Notes: generated by a model not told the origin, from the sequence alone. DNA of 43,847 nt from Candidatus Rokubacteria bacterium 13_1_40CM_68_15 (GCA_001917585.1 MNEG01000130.1:1-43847), one strand, 5' to 3'; positions 7,834 to 15,622 are shown, numbered from the stretch's first letter. A program made the numbers and translations.

Positions 7834-8255
7834 GAAACTTTCCGCACGCCATCGTGGTTCATTCGTCATCAACAGATCGGCAAGAAACTGAGTCCCCCGC
7901 CGGGTAGTGGTTCATCGCATTGACCTACTAGCCGGTGACGATCGACTCGCCGATGTTGACTTGCGCGCTACGCGTGGCTTGAAAGCGACCGGGGCTATCT
8001 GGTTCCTGCCCCCAGGCGAGCATCGAGGCGGGGCGGCCTCTAGGCGGAGCCGAGAAGGGAGGATGATCGAACTCCGTCATCGTGGCTTGTTCCCGACTCA
8101 CCTTCCCTCGTGACATTTCGCGGAGACACTCGACGAGAAGGTACGGCCGCCCTTCGTTAGCGGCGTTCGGGGACGCAAACACCGTGGGACGCATCAGCGC
8201 TGCCCCCGCGAATTCCTGGCCCTACAACGTTTCTGCCATAAAGGAGAGGCGCTTG
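7834..8255. other. 422-bp stretch after the transposase remnant, no confident gene
   Basis: The interval contains short ORFs on both strands (for example 7907-8113 plus and 7928-8194 minus), none with a recognisable domain. It may contain the lost part of the IS element or a decayed gene. Immediately before 8256 is AAGGAG (8241-8246), which sets the start of the next gene. Confidence 0.45.
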
Positions 8256-9020
8256 ATGATGCTCAGAATTATGCTCGTGGTCTCCTTGGCGATTTTGGCT
8301 GTGATCCCGGCCGTTCCTGCGTTTGCCGATCGCGACGACGACGATAAGCTTCGAGCTGAGCCGTTCGTGTTTGTGGGGCAACCCGGCGACTGTGGTCCGC
8401 TACCGGGCAGCAATATCGTCATGTCGGCTTGGCTCCCTGGTATGGGACTACCGGACAACGGTGGCCCGAATACCGCCACTAATGCCGCAGATCGGCGCTT
8501 CGGCCTTCTTCTGTCGAAGAACGGCCTTACGAGCGACTGCTCAGCTTCAGGCGCCGAGATCAAGGGCTTCGAGAGGCTGCGTCAGGGAACCACACCCTCG
8601 ACGGCCATCGTGCTTGGGTTCGATTACCGCAACGGCGGGCACTGCGGTGCCGGCGCTCCGCGCTTCAATGTCGTCGCGCGACCTGCGACTGGTCCCGACA
8701 CGTTCCACTTTGTTGGAGGTTGCTCCAACGATACACCCATCCCCGCACAGCAGGACCCGGCCGAATGGACGCGGGTACGGTTTAACACTGCCAATCCCGC
8801 ACAATCCTTCCCGGTTATTCCGCCGGGCAGCAGGATCAGAAGCATTGATCTAATCTTTGACGAGGGCACGGATAACCCAGTACCTCCCTTCGATGCGGGA
8901 GGCGTAGGCCTGGCCGTCGTTGACAACATCAACATCAATGGCAGCTTTATCCGTAGCGGTCGCGGCATCGCGCCAAGCCCCGACGACGGCGAGGACCGTC
9001 GCGACGGCGGCGACGACTAG
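8256..9020 (+). CDS. Secreted protein of unknown function with acidic tail
   Basis: A protein of 254 residues starting at ATG 8256, nine bases after AAGGAG; the ORF-track start at 8082 would add 58 unlikely residues. It has a Sec signal peptide (LVVSLAILAVIPAVPAFA) followed by an Asp-rich segment (DRDDDDK), a compact Gly/Asn-rich beta-type domain with five Cys residues (including GDCGPLPG, DCSASG, GGHCGAG, GGCSNDT), and a C-terminal acidic/basic tail (PDDGEDRRDGGDD). Cysteines may form disulfides. I recognise no family. No anchoring motif is seen, so it is probably periplasmic or extracellular. Its base composition looks less GC-biased than its neighbours. Confidence 0.75.
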   Translation: MMLRIMLVVSLAILAVIPAVPAFADRDDDDKLRAEPFVFVGQPGDCGPLPGSNIVMSAWLPGMGLPDNGGPNTATNAADRRFGLLLSKNGLTSDCSASGAEIKGFERLRQGTTPSTAIVLGFDYRNGGHCGAGAPRFNVVARPATGPDTFHFVGGCSNDTPIPAQQDPAEWTRVRFNTANPAQSFPVIPPGSRIRSIDLIFDEGTDNPVPPFDAGGVGLAVVDNININGSFIRSGRGIAPSPDDGEDRRDGGDD

Positions 9021-9170
9021 ATCGACACCAGCGCTGTCCTGAGACCTGAAGGATGGGAGGCGGGGCGTACAGCCTCGCCTCCACTTTCTTTCCTCCGCGT
9101 TCTGCCAACGAGCATCGCCTGGCCACAAAGGTGGTCGAGACGCGATCCCAGGAACGCGAGGAGCCCGTTT

Positions 9171-9386
9171 TCACGCGCGTGGCCCGAAGACGAATATGCC
9201 CCAGGCGGCGCCGGCGGCGACCAGGCCCGACAAGATGGCCAGGGCGAGGATGCGACGAGCCGGATGACGTCGCGGCGGGTACTTTCTCCGCTGGCAGCGC
9301 TCGCAAAGGAGATAGCCGTGCATCAGCCGCCACTCGGTGGCCCCCGGGCAGCGCCGACACGCCTCGAACTTGTGAATGATCACCAT
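9171..9386 (-). CDS. Zinc-ribbon-like mini membrane protein
   Basis: A 71-residue protein using ATG 9386; the longer ORF-track version is low-complexity upstream. The N-terminal half carries two CxxC pairs (ACRRCPG and LCERCQRR) with 17 residues between, a classical zinc-ribbon spacing. A basic stretch (RRKYPPRRHPARR) then leads into one TM helix (ILALAILSGLVAAGAAWGIFVF). The ribbon should lie in the cytoplasm by the positive-inside rule. It forms a minus-strand series with 9416-9622 and 9707-9982. Function unknown. Confidence 0.65.
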   Translation of the reverse strand: MVIIHKFEACRRCPGATEWRLMHGYLLCERCQRRKYPPRRHPARRILALAILSGLVAAGAAWGIFVFGPRA

Positions 9387-9415
9387 GGCGTTGTGCCTCT
9401 CAACCGGCTTCAGGG

Positions 9416-9622
9416 TTACCCGAGACGTTGTCCAGGCCCGGTTTCTCGCGAATCGTGTGGCTTCTTCCAACGGCACTCGCACTTGCGCTCGGAGCGGGGG
9501 AGCTTGTAGTAGGTCCACTGACCGTTCGGACGTGGGTAACGGATGTAGGACGCCTCCATGCGCGTTCCATCCACTGCTGAGAAATGGCGCACGACCCGCT
9601 CGGGATATTTCACGTCGTCCAT
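9416..9622 (-). CDS. Small hypothetical protein
   Basis: A 68-residue protein beginning MDDVKYPERVVRHFSAVDG, with GGAG seven bases before the ATG. It has a Tyr-rich middle (YIRYPRPNGQWTYYKLP) followed by a basic Cys pair (KCECRW). I recognise no family. The good ribosome-binding site, the balanced residue mix and placement in a same-strand series of small genes support coding. It lies 29 bases upstream of the zinc-ribbon membrane protein and could be co-transcribed with it. Confidence 0.5.
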   Translation of the reverse strand: MDDVKYPERVVRHFSAVDGTRMEASYIRYPRPNGQWTYYKLPRSERKCECRWKKPHDSRETGPGQRLG

Positions 9623-9706
9623 TCGTCACTCCGTCGCCCCGATGAAGACTCGTTTTCGATCGGACTCTCGACGCCGCGCCCCCGAGATCGCGCCGCGTCC
9701 CCGAGA

Positions 9707-9982
9707 TCAGCCGTGGCCCGGGCTACTTCGCGATGAGCGGGGCGGCCGGCGAGGGCGTCGCGCACGATGCACGAGCTCACACCACGGGCGATTGGTCTCC
9801 GCCTCGGCCTCGCCCACCGTGCTCAGAAGGCTCGTACCGAAGATCGCCCGGTCGTCGTCGTGACCGTCGAACTCGGGCCGATGCTCGTCGCACCAATGCA
9901 CACTCAGGATTTCCTGCAGGGGGTCACGCGTCGGCTCGCAGCCGGGGCAGTACGACGCCGCCAGGTTGGGAGTGTCGTTCAT
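9707..9982 (-). CDS. Small Cys/His protein (CPGC...WCDEH)
   Basis: A 91-residue protein starting MNDTPNLAASYCPGCEPTRD. The motif CPGC, followed about 17 residues later by WCDEHRP, gives a Cys-Cys-Cys-His set that could bind zinc. The C-terminal 25 residues are Arg/Pro/Ser-rich and may be unstructured. The ORF-track start at 10039 adds a poor N-terminus, so I prefer the internal ATG at 9982. It is the first of three small minus-strand genes. The family is not recognised. Confidence 0.55.
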   Translation of the reverse strand: MNDTPNLAASYCPGCEPTRDPLQEILSVHWCDEHRPEFDGHDDDRAIFGTSLLSTVGEAEAETNRPWCELVHRARRPRRPPRSSRSSPGHG

Positions 9983-10294
9983 GTCGCTCACGAGATCGAC
10001 TCCTCGGCGAGGTCCATTACCGTGCGTGGCCGGGAGCAACTGCCATGCCGGAGCGAAAGGCGCGGGAACGCTCGCGGACGTTCAGATCAACCGTGCGAAG
10101 GCGACAACCCCACCGACATGACACGGCGATCTAATATCGCCGCGATCGATGGCTCGTCAGCCGCGCGGAAGTATCGGTGACCGCTCGCCGTTCGCGCGTA
10201 ACGGGCGGCGCGTCCTCGACGTGGAAGCTCACGGAGAGCGCGATCACGCCCGCCACCGCGTAAGCGGTGCCGACATCATGCCGACGATGTATGT

Positions 10295-10561
10295 GTGGAA
10301 ATTCGAGTAAACCCGAACGCCCGAGACGACGTCGTGATCAATATGAAGGTAGAACGCCACGTGATCGAGGCGCGCCTGATCGAGCCGATGGCCGCTGCTC
10401 AGATCGCGGCGCTGGTCGCGGCGTTGGCTCGCGCGGAGTTCCGGCGTCTGAACATCCGCCTGATCCTCGACCACCAGGATAGCCTCGTCGGCATCGTGAT
10501 TCCGCGTCGGATCCTCGCCGACGTCGGGCTTCGTACCGCCGGCAACGCCGACCGCGCATGA
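10295..10561 (+). CDS. Small hypothetical protein
   Basis: An 88-residue ORF with an alpha/beta-looking composition: VERHVIEARLIEPMAAAQIAALVAALARAEFRRLNIRLIL, then VGIVIPRRILADVGL. The start is either GTG 10295 or ATG 10343; neither has a strong ribosome-binding site. It overlaps the next ORF by ATGA at 10558-10561, which hints at a translated series. No family recognised and no Cys motif. Confidence 0.45.
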   Translation: MEIRVNPNARDDVVINMKVERHVIEARLIEPMAAAQIAALVAALARAEFRRLNIRLILDHQDSLVGIVIPRRILADVGLRTAGNADRA

Positions 10562-10743
10562 GCGACAGGCGCCGCGCCGTAACCCCAACGATCGAGTCGC
10601 CCGAATTGTCGCCTTCGCCGCCGAGTGACACCTCCATCAGGTCCAACGTCATTCATCGTCCGCCTTTGCGCGCGCCGGTCGAGTTCTTGCACCTGAGCCC
10701 GGGCAAGGACGCGCGGTCGATGTGGGTACCGATGCGGGATTGA
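10558..10743 (+). CDS. Possible 61-residue ORF in a small-gene series
   Basis: The ORF begins with ATG overlapping the upstream stop (ATGA) and ends five bases before the next ATG. Its sequence is Ser/Pro/Arg-rich with little predicted structure and I recognise nothing in it. The overlap on one side and tight spacing on the other are the only support; it may be non-coding. Confidence 0.25.
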   Translation: MSDRRRAVTPTIESPELSPSPPSDTSIRSNVIHRPPLRAPVEFLHLSPGKDARSMWVPMRD

Positions 10744-10748
10744 CAGGG

Positions 10749-11000
10749 ATGCCGACGCGATCGCGGGCCGACGGCGAATCGACGCACATGCTCTTCGCGA
10801 TGCAACTCCGCATCGGCGATCGCTTCACGGATCTCGACGGCGCCTGGGAGATTGTCGGAGATCCGTTGACCCTTCACGGCGGCAAGACGGTCGAGGCGCG
10901 AGTGGCACGCCCCAACGACCCGCGCCGCGTGAAGCACATGACCTGGGCCGCCCACGAGAGGATTCCCGTGCGGCGGTCGGCAGGTCGAGGTTCCCGGTAA
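10749..11000 (+). CDS. Small hypothetical protein (LRIGDRFTDLDGAWEIVG type)
   Basis: About 83 residues from ATG 10749; ATG 10788 or 10800 are alternative starts. The core MQLRIGDRFTDLDGAWEIVG, GGKTVEARVARPNDP and TWAAHERIPVRR looks like a small SH3-like or beta-barrel fold with alternating strands. The stop codon TAA shares its last base with the ATG of the next gene (TAATG at 10998-11002), which indicates coupling. No named family is assigned. Confidence 0.55.
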   Translation: MPTRSRADGESTHMLFAMQLRIGDRFTDLDGAWEIVGDPLTLHGGKTVEARVARPNDPRRVKHMTWAAHERIPVRRSAGRGSR

Positions 11001-11170
11001 TGGCCAGATTACGGAAGTGCCCGAAGTGCGGAGTGGCGATGCGCCGGACGGGCTTCGACGTCAAAGATCACGGAGAAACGGTGTTCCACTACAAGTGCGC
11101 GACATGCGGGCATATGCATCGAAGGACGTTCAAGCCCGGCTCGCCGAGGGACCATGAACCTCGCCGCTGA
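11000..11170 (+). CDS. 56-residue zinc-ribbon protein
   Basis: This gene is too short for the ORF track. Reading from ATG 11000 gives MARLRKCPKCGVAMRR...VFHYKCATCGHMHRR and a stop at 11168-11170. The two motifs CPKCG and CATCG are 22 residues apart, a textbook zinc-ribbon pattern as in small ribosome- or nucleic-acid-associated ribbons. The ATG overlaps the upstream stop by one base and the 3' end overlaps the next ATG by 17 bases. Function unknown. Confidence 0.65.
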   Translation: MARLRKCPKCGVAMRRTGFDVKDHGETVFHYKCATCGHMHRRTFKPGSPRDHEPRR

Positions 11171-11357
11171 CCTGGACCACTTCGGCGCGGTCCACCGGGC
11201 GCATGGCCCCTTCGTCGCCCGGGTGGGCGACGTCACGCCGAATGGCTATCGCCTCAAGGTCTCCTGTGAGTGCGGCGTGACGTTGGAGCGCTGGGTCACG
11301 CAGGAGGATGAGGTGGACGACGTCTTGAGGGAGAGGCTACGCGTGCAGCGCACCTGA
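11154..11357 (+). CDS. Small hypothetical protein with CECG motif
   Basis: A 67-residue protein, MNLAADLDHFGAVHRAHGP..., with SCECGVTLERWVTQEDEVDD in the second half. Only one Cys pair is present (CEC), so a full zinc site would need a partner. It overlaps the preceding ribbon gene by 17 bases, with GAGGGACC before the ATG as a ribosome-binding site. It closes the plus-strand series of small genes before the LLM operon. No family recognised. Confidence 0.5.
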   Translation: MNLAADLDHFGAVHRAHGPFVARVGDVTPNGYRLKVSCECGVTLERWVTQEDEVDDVLRERLRVQRT

Positions 11358-11374
11358 CCCTCCGGCCACCGTGG

Positions 11375-11380
11375 TATCAT
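11375..11380 (+). promoter_or_regulatory. Possible -10 element of the LLM operon
   Basis: TATCAT lies 21 bases before the ATG of the first LLM gene, in the short gap after the small-gene series. No good -35 hexamer at 17 bases is present (CTGACC is only 15 upstream). Weak support. Confidence 0.25.
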
Positions 11381-11401
11381 CCGTGAACTCGCGAGTCGTT
11401 C

Positions 11402-12601
11402 ATGAAAATCTGTTTCTTCCACCTCATGCCGTACCGGTTCCTGCCCGACGACTTCGAAGCGCGCTACCGCTCGGTATGGGTGGACGTCCCGCATAGCCTC
11501 TACGATCCCGAGAAGACCAGTCAGCTCTACCACGAGTTCCTCGACGAGCTGGAGTTCGCCGAGCAGGCCGGCTTCGACGGCCTCTGCGTCAACGAGCACC
11601 ACAACAACGCCTACGGCCTCATGCCGTCGCCCAACCTCATGGCCGCGACGCTGACACGCCGGACGTCGCGCGCTGCCATCATCGTGCTCGGCAACAGCCT
11701 GGCCGCTTACAACCCCCCGCTGCGCGTGGCCGAAGAGTTCGCCATGCTCGACGTGCTCAGCGCCGGCCGCCTGGTCGCCGGGTTTCCCGTGGGCACGTCG
11801 ATGGACATGAACTTCGCCTATGGGATCAATCCGGCCACGCTGCGCGAGCGTTACTACGAGGCCCACGACCTCGTCATGCAGGCCTGGACGCGGCCCGAGG
11901 TCTTCCCGTTCAACGGCAAGTACACGCAGCTCCGCTACGTGAACATCTGGCCCCAGCCGTTGCAGAAGCCGCATCCACCCGTGTGGATCCCGGGCGGGGG
12001 CAGCGTCGAGACGTGGGAGTGGACGGCGAAGCTCGATTACGTCTACTGCAATCTCTCGTACTACGGCTACAAGCGCGGCAAGGCGACGATGGACGGCTTC
12101 TGGAACGCGATCGGCGCGCTGGGCGCCGACGACAATCCCTATCGCGCGGGATTCCTCCAGCTCGTGTGCGTCGCTGACAGCGACGCCGAGGCGGAGCGCC
12201 TGTACTTCCCGCACGTGCACTACTTCTATCAGAAGTGCCTGAATGTCTGGGAAGGCTTCGCCGAGGCCCCCGGCTATCGCACGGTCAAGACGTTGCAGCT
12301 TGGCATCCAGCGCCAGGTAGGCGCGCAGGCCAAGCAGATCCGCCAGTCGTTGAACTGGGCGAAGTATTTGGACTCCGGCTACGTGATTGCTGGTGGCCCG
12401 GCGACCGTGCGACAGCAGCTCCTGGAGTGCATCAAGAGCCTGCGCGTCGGCCACCTCATGGTGCTGCTCCAGATCGGCAGCATGCCGAAGGACCTCACCC
12501 TGCACAACACGACGCTCTTCACGCGCGAGGTCATGCCGCACCTGCGTGACGTGTGGCCCGGCTACAAGGATCGGTGGTGGCCAGCGCAGTGCGAGCGGTG
12601 A
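11402..12601 (+). CDS. LLM class flavin-dependent oxidoreductase (luciferase-like monooxygenase)
   Basis: A 399-residue TIM-barrel flavoprotein of the bacterial-luciferase superfamily. Visible family signatures are GFDGLCVNEHHNNAYG in the first beta-alpha units, PSPNLMAATLTRRT, LRVAEEFAMLDVLSAGRL (the typical RVAEE...D..S.GR motif), HPPVWIPGGGS and AGGPATVRQQL near the C-terminus. It would use reduced FMN (or F420) and oxygen to oxidise a small organic substrate; the substrate is not predictable. It is the first gene of a four-gene operon whose last gene is a second LLM protein, and the next ATG is two bases after its stop. Confidence 0.92.
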   Translation: MKICFFHLMPYRFLPDDFEARYRSVWVDVPHSLYDPEKTSQLYHEFLDELEFAEQAGFDGLCVNEHHNNAYGLMPSPNLMAATLTRRTSRAAIIVLGNSLAAYNPPLRVAEEFAMLDVLSAGRLVAGFPVGTSMDMNFAYGINPATLRERYYEAHDLVMQAWTRPEVFPFNGKYTQLRYVNIWPQPLQKPHPPVWIPGGGSVETWEWTAKLDYVYCNLSYYGYKRGKATMDGFWNAIGALGADDNPYRAGFLQLVCVADSDAEAERLYFPHVHYFYQKCLNVWEGFAEAPGYRTVKTLQLGIQRQVGAQAKQIRQSLNWAKYLDSGYVIAGGPATVRQQLLECIKSLRVGHLMVLLQIGSMPKDLTLHNTTLFTREVMPHLRDVWPGYKDRWWPAQCER

Positions 12602-12602
12602 A

Positions 12603-13385
12603 ATGATCGAAGATACCCTCGTGGCCATTCGCGCGGGCGCCATCACGTTCCGCGTGCTGGGCGCCGGCCGGGGCGCGCCGCTCGTGTACTTCCACTCGAT
12701 CCACGAGCGCGGGGGCTGGTCGCCCTTCCTCGAGCGCCTGGCCCGGCGCTACACCGTGTACGCGCCGCTGCATCCGGGCGTCGGTGGCTCCACCGGCGTC
12801 GAGACGCTGGACGACGTGCTCGACCTCACGCTGGCCTACGACGAGCTGCTGACCGCGCTCGGGGTCGCGCGCGCTCATCTGTGCGGCCACTTCTTCGGCG
12901 GTATGGTGGCCGCCGAGCTGGCCGCCCTGTTCCCGGAGCGTGCCGCGCGTCTCGCGCTCGTATCGCCGCTGGGACTCTGGCGAGACGACGCGCCGTCGCA
13001 GGACATCCTGATCCTGCCTCCCGACGAGCTCGGTCCCGTTCTCTTCATGGACATGGCATCGGACGCGGCGCGCGCCTGGTCGGCGTTGCCCGACGACGAC
13101 GATGCGAACGTGGCGGCGCAGGTGGAGTCGATCGCGCGCCGGGCGGCGATCGCGAAGTTCGTCTGGCCCATTCCCGACAAGGGCCTGCGCAAGCGCCTGC
13201 ACCGGATCACGGCGCCCACGCTGATCCTGTGGGGCGAGAACGACCGCGCCAATCCCGTGGTCTACGCCGAGGAATGGCAGCGGCGCATCAAGGGCGCGGC
13301 GGTCAAGCTCGTGCCTAGCGGTCACATGCTGATTCACGAGACGCCCGACGCGGCGGCGCGGGCGGTGGAGGGGTTCCTGGGATGA
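12603..13385 (+). CDS. Alpha/beta-fold hydrolase with altered nucleophile elbow
   Basis: A 260-residue alpha/beta hydrolase. The oxyanion strand region is VYFHSIHERGGW, the acid region WGENDRANP carries the expected Asp, and SGHMLIHETP supplies the catalytic His. The nucleophile elbow reads LCGHFFGGMVAAELAA: residue 97 is Phe (TTC) where the G-x-S-x-G pattern needs Ser. One base change (TCC to TTC) would explain it. The start ATG 12603 lies just after the LLM stop; the 3' end overlaps the SDR gene by ATGA. By context it would cleave or hydrolyse a ring-opened or ester intermediate made by the LLM enzymes, but as written it may be inactive or have a non-hydrolytic function. Confidence 0.88.
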   Translation: MIEDTLVAIRAGAITFRVLGAGRGAPLVYFHSIHERGGWSPFLERLARRYTVYAPLHPGVGGSTGVETLDDVLDLTLAYDELLTALGVARAHLCGHFFGGMVAAELAALFPERAARLALVSPLGLWRDDAPSQDILILPPDELGPVLFMDMASDAARAWSALPDDDDANVAAQVESIARRAAIAKFVWPIPDKGLRKRLHRITAPTLILWGENDRANPVVYAEEWQRRIKGAAVKLVPSGHMLIHETPDAAARAVEGFLG

Positions 13386-14176
13386 ACGGAATGCTGAGCG
13401 GCACGGCGGTTGTCACGGGCGCCGGCTCCGGCATCGGCCGCGCGACGGCCGTCATGCTGGGCGCGCGGGGGGCGGCGGTGGCGGCGGTGGACCTCGACGA
13501 AGCGGCCGCGCGACAGACGGCCGAGCTCGTCGCGAAGAATGGCGCCCGGTCGGTGGCGTTCCGGGCCGATGTGTCGCGGGCGGCCGAGCTCGACCGCGCG
13601 GTGGACGCCGCCGTGGCGGCCCTCGGCCCCCTCGAGATGATGGTGAACAACGCGGGCATCCTCGACGGCTATTTCAACGTGGACGAGACCGACGAGGCCG
13701 TGTGGCGGCGGGTCATCGACATCGATCTCACCGGCGTCTTCCTGGGCTGCAAGCGGGCGCTCCGCGAGATGCTGCCCCGCGGGCGTGGCCGGATCGTCAA
13801 CATGGCCTCGGTGGCGGGACTCAACGGGACGGGCGGCGGCGCCGCGTACGTGGCCGCCAAGCACGGCGTGGTCGGCCTCACGCGGCAGATGGCGGTGGTG
13901 TACTCGGCGCGTGGGATCACCATCAACGCGGTGTGCCCCGGTCCGATCCTGACCGGTCTCCGGCAGCACTCCCAGACGATTCTCGGCGCCGGCGTCCCCG
14001 ACATGACCGGTCGCGGGATCGCCGTGAACGACGAGCAGGTCCGCGCCGTCGTCCCGGCGGGACGCCGCGGCACGGTGGAGGACATCGCCTCCGCGGTGTG
14101 CTTCCTCGTCTCGGACGACGCCGCCTACATGAGTGGCCACACCCTCGTGGTCGATGGAGGCTGGCGAGCCAAGTGA
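13382..14176 (+). CDS. Short-chain dehydrogenase/reductase (SDR)
   Basis: A 264-residue classical SDR. Rossmann motif TGAGSGIGRAT at residues ~13-23, Asp for NAD preference at the end of beta-2 (VAAVDLDEAA), NNAG near residue 85, catalytic Ser in NMASVAG, YVAAK catalytic pair, and the C-terminal YMSGHTLVVDGGW. All catalytic residues are present. The start overlaps the hydrolase stop (ATGA) and the stop overlaps the GTG of the next gene. It would oxidise or reduce an alcohol/ketone intermediate of the same pathway. Confidence 0.95.
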   Translation: MNGMLSGTAVVTGAGSGIGRATAVMLGARGAAVAAVDLDEAAARQTAELVAKNGARSVAFRADVSRAAELDRAVDAAVAALGPLEMMVNNAGILDGYFNVDETDEAVWRRVIDIDLTGVFLGCKRALREMLPRGRGRIVNMASVAGLNGTGGGAAYVAAKHGVVGLTRQMAVVYSARGITINAVCPGPILTGLRQHSQTILGAGVPDMTGRGIAVNDEQVRAVVPAGRRGTVEDIASAVCFLVSDDAAYMSGHTLVVDGGWRAK

Positions 14177-15312
14177 TCACCAAGTTCTCGGTCCTCTACG
14201 TCGGTCAGATCGATCTCGACAACATCGGCCGCGACGGCACCCCGGCGAACGAGCGGCGCTACACCAACGAGCGCTTCGCCGGGGCGTTCTTCACCGCGCG
14301 GGACGTGGCGCAGACGATGGACGAGCTCGGGTATCACTGCCTCTGGATGGCCGAGCATCACTTCCAGCACGAGGGCTACGAGGTGATCCCGAACTTGCTC
14401 CTGCTGTCGACGTGGCTGGCCACCCAGACTCGGCGGGTCAAGTTCGGATGCGCGTTCAACATCCTGCCCATGTGGCATCCGATCCGGCTCGCCGAGGACT
14501 ACGCGATGGCCGACATCCTCAGCGGCGGCCGCGTCATCATGGGCGTCGGCCGCGGCTATCACACACGTGAGGTCGAGACCTTTGGCGCGCCCATGCTCGA
14601 CAACGCCGCCAACAAGGAGCTCTTCGAAGAGCAGATGGAGGTGCTCCTCAAGTGCTTCAACGAGGAGTCGTGGAGCCACCACGGCAAGCACTACGATCTG
14701 CCGCCGGCCGTGCCCTACCGCGGCTACGAGATGCGCGAGATCACCTGCGTGCCGCGTCCAATCCACCGGCCGGTGGAGATCTGGCAACCGATCGCCAGCG
14801 GCAAGACCCTCGACTACATCGCGGCCCGCGGGATCAAGGGCATGATCACGCTCAACGGCGAGCGCATCGTCGATCAGATCTTCCACGCCTACCGTGACGC
14901 CGCCGCCCGGGCCGGCCGGACGCTGCAGCTCGGTGAGGATCTCTGCTGGGGCGTGGGCATCTATCTCGCCGACTCCGAAGCGGAGGCGATCCGGCAGGTC
15001 GAGCCAGCGCACGACGAGCGTTACAAGTGGTTCGCGCCCTTCGGCTTCGTCCGTTATGCGGACGAGCACGGCCGCCCATGGGGCACGCCGGGCGCGCCCG
15101 CCCGGGTTCCCACGCTGCGAGAGGGCATCGAGCAGAAGGCGTGGCTGTGCGGGCCGCCGCGCCGGATCATCGAGGTCATCCGTGAGTTCGAGGCCCGCTA
15201 TCCCGGACTCGACGAGCTCATGCTCCACTGGCCGGAAGGCGTTCCCGCGCGGGAGTACCAGGACCAGCTTCGTCGCTTCGCCCGCGAGGTCATGCCGGCG
15301 CTCCGGCGCTGA
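14173..15312 (+). CDS. Second LLM class flavin-dependent oxidoreductase
   Basis: A 379-residue luciferase-superfamily protein. It begins at GTG 14173, overlapping the SDR stop; the ORF track extends it falsely upstream. Signatures: LWMAEHHFQHEGYEVIPN, TQTRRVKFGCAFNILPMWHPIRLAEDYAMADILSGGRVIMGVGRGYH, and the C-terminal LMLHWPEG. It belongs to a different subgroup from the first LLM of the operon, keeping an EHHF element and a longer insertion after residue 240. Reaction: FMN- or F420-dependent oxidation of an unknown substrate. Confidence 0.92.
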   Translation: MITKFSVLYVGQIDLDNIGRDGTPANERRYTNERFAGAFFTARDVAQTMDELGYHCLWMAEHHFQHEGYEVIPNLLLLSTWLATQTRRVKFGCAFNILPMWHPIRLAEDYAMADILSGGRVIMGVGRGYHTREVETFGAPMLDNAANKELFEEQMEVLLKCFNEESWSHHGKHYDLPPAVPYRGYEMREITCVPRPIHRPVEIWQPIASGKTLDYIAARGIKGMITLNGERIVDQIFHAYRDAAARAGRTLQLGEDLCWGVGIYLADSEAEAIRQVEPAHDERYKWFAPFGFVRYADEHGRPWGTPGAPARVPTLREGIEQKAWLCGPPRRIIEVIREFEARYPGLDELMLHWPEGVPAREYQDQLRRFAREVMPALRR

Positions 15313-15319
15313 GCGCCCT

Positions 15320-15376
15320 ATACCCCTCACCGGTATTTTTTAGACGGGCGAGACACCCCCACCGGCGGGATTTTTT
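15320..15376 (+). terminator. Tandem T-tract terminators after the LLM operon
   Basis: ATACC-CCTCACC-GGTAT followed by TTTTTT (15320-15341) is a short but properly placed intrinsic terminator eight bases after the LLM stop. A second T-tract (TTTTTT, 15371-15376) follows a weaker CCC...GGG hairpin. The T-runs are rare in this GC-rich sequence. Together they probably insulate the operon from the miniprotein downstream. Confidence 0.55.
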
Positions 15377-15460
15377 CTTTGCCTCCCCTCGTACGCATGG
15401 TAGTAATACCCCCAGGCTAGGACTCGGGCGCTCCACCCACACACGAGGAGGAGGGAGCAG

Positions 15461-15622
15461 ATGGCGACGAAGAAGAAGGCGTTCGGCGGCTACTCGATCA
15501 GCTTCAAGGGATGCGAGGACTCCCTCGAGTCCCTCTTCGGTAGTAATCCGATCGGGCCCTCGGACATGACGAAGAAGCTCTGGGCGTACGTGAAGCGGAA
15601 GAAGCTCGGCAAGCGGCGGTAA
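15461..15622 (+). CDS. 53-residue SWIB-like miniprotein
   Basis: Too short for the ORF track. Reading from ATG 15461 gives MATKKKAFGGYSISFKGCED... and ends KRKKLGKRR before TAA at 15620-15622. A purine-rich GAGGAGGAGGG lies just upstream of the ATG, one of the strongest ribosome-binding sites of the window. The part SDMTKKLWAYVKRKKL resembles the core helix of SWIB/MDM2-type domains (typically KLWxYIKxxxL), preceded by a short conserved-looking head. It is basic at both ends, so nucleic-acid or chromatin binding is plausible. It is followed by a strong terminator, making a compact single-gene unit likely to be highly expressed. Confidence 0.7.
   Translation: MATKKKAFGGYSISFKGCEDSLESLFGSNPIGPSDMTKKLWAYVKRKKLGKRR

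Noticed and set aside
11246-12646. 466-residue minus-strand ORF
   Set aside because: Antisense of the first LLM gene; composition typical of a shadow frame.
13702-14172. N-terminal extension of the second LLM protein
   Set aside because: The extension is out of frame over the SDR gene and Arg/Asp-rich; the GTG at 14173 overlapping the SDR stop is the natural start.
14125-15330. 401-residue minus-strand ORF
   Set aside because: Complete antisense of the second LLM gene; no recognisable motif.
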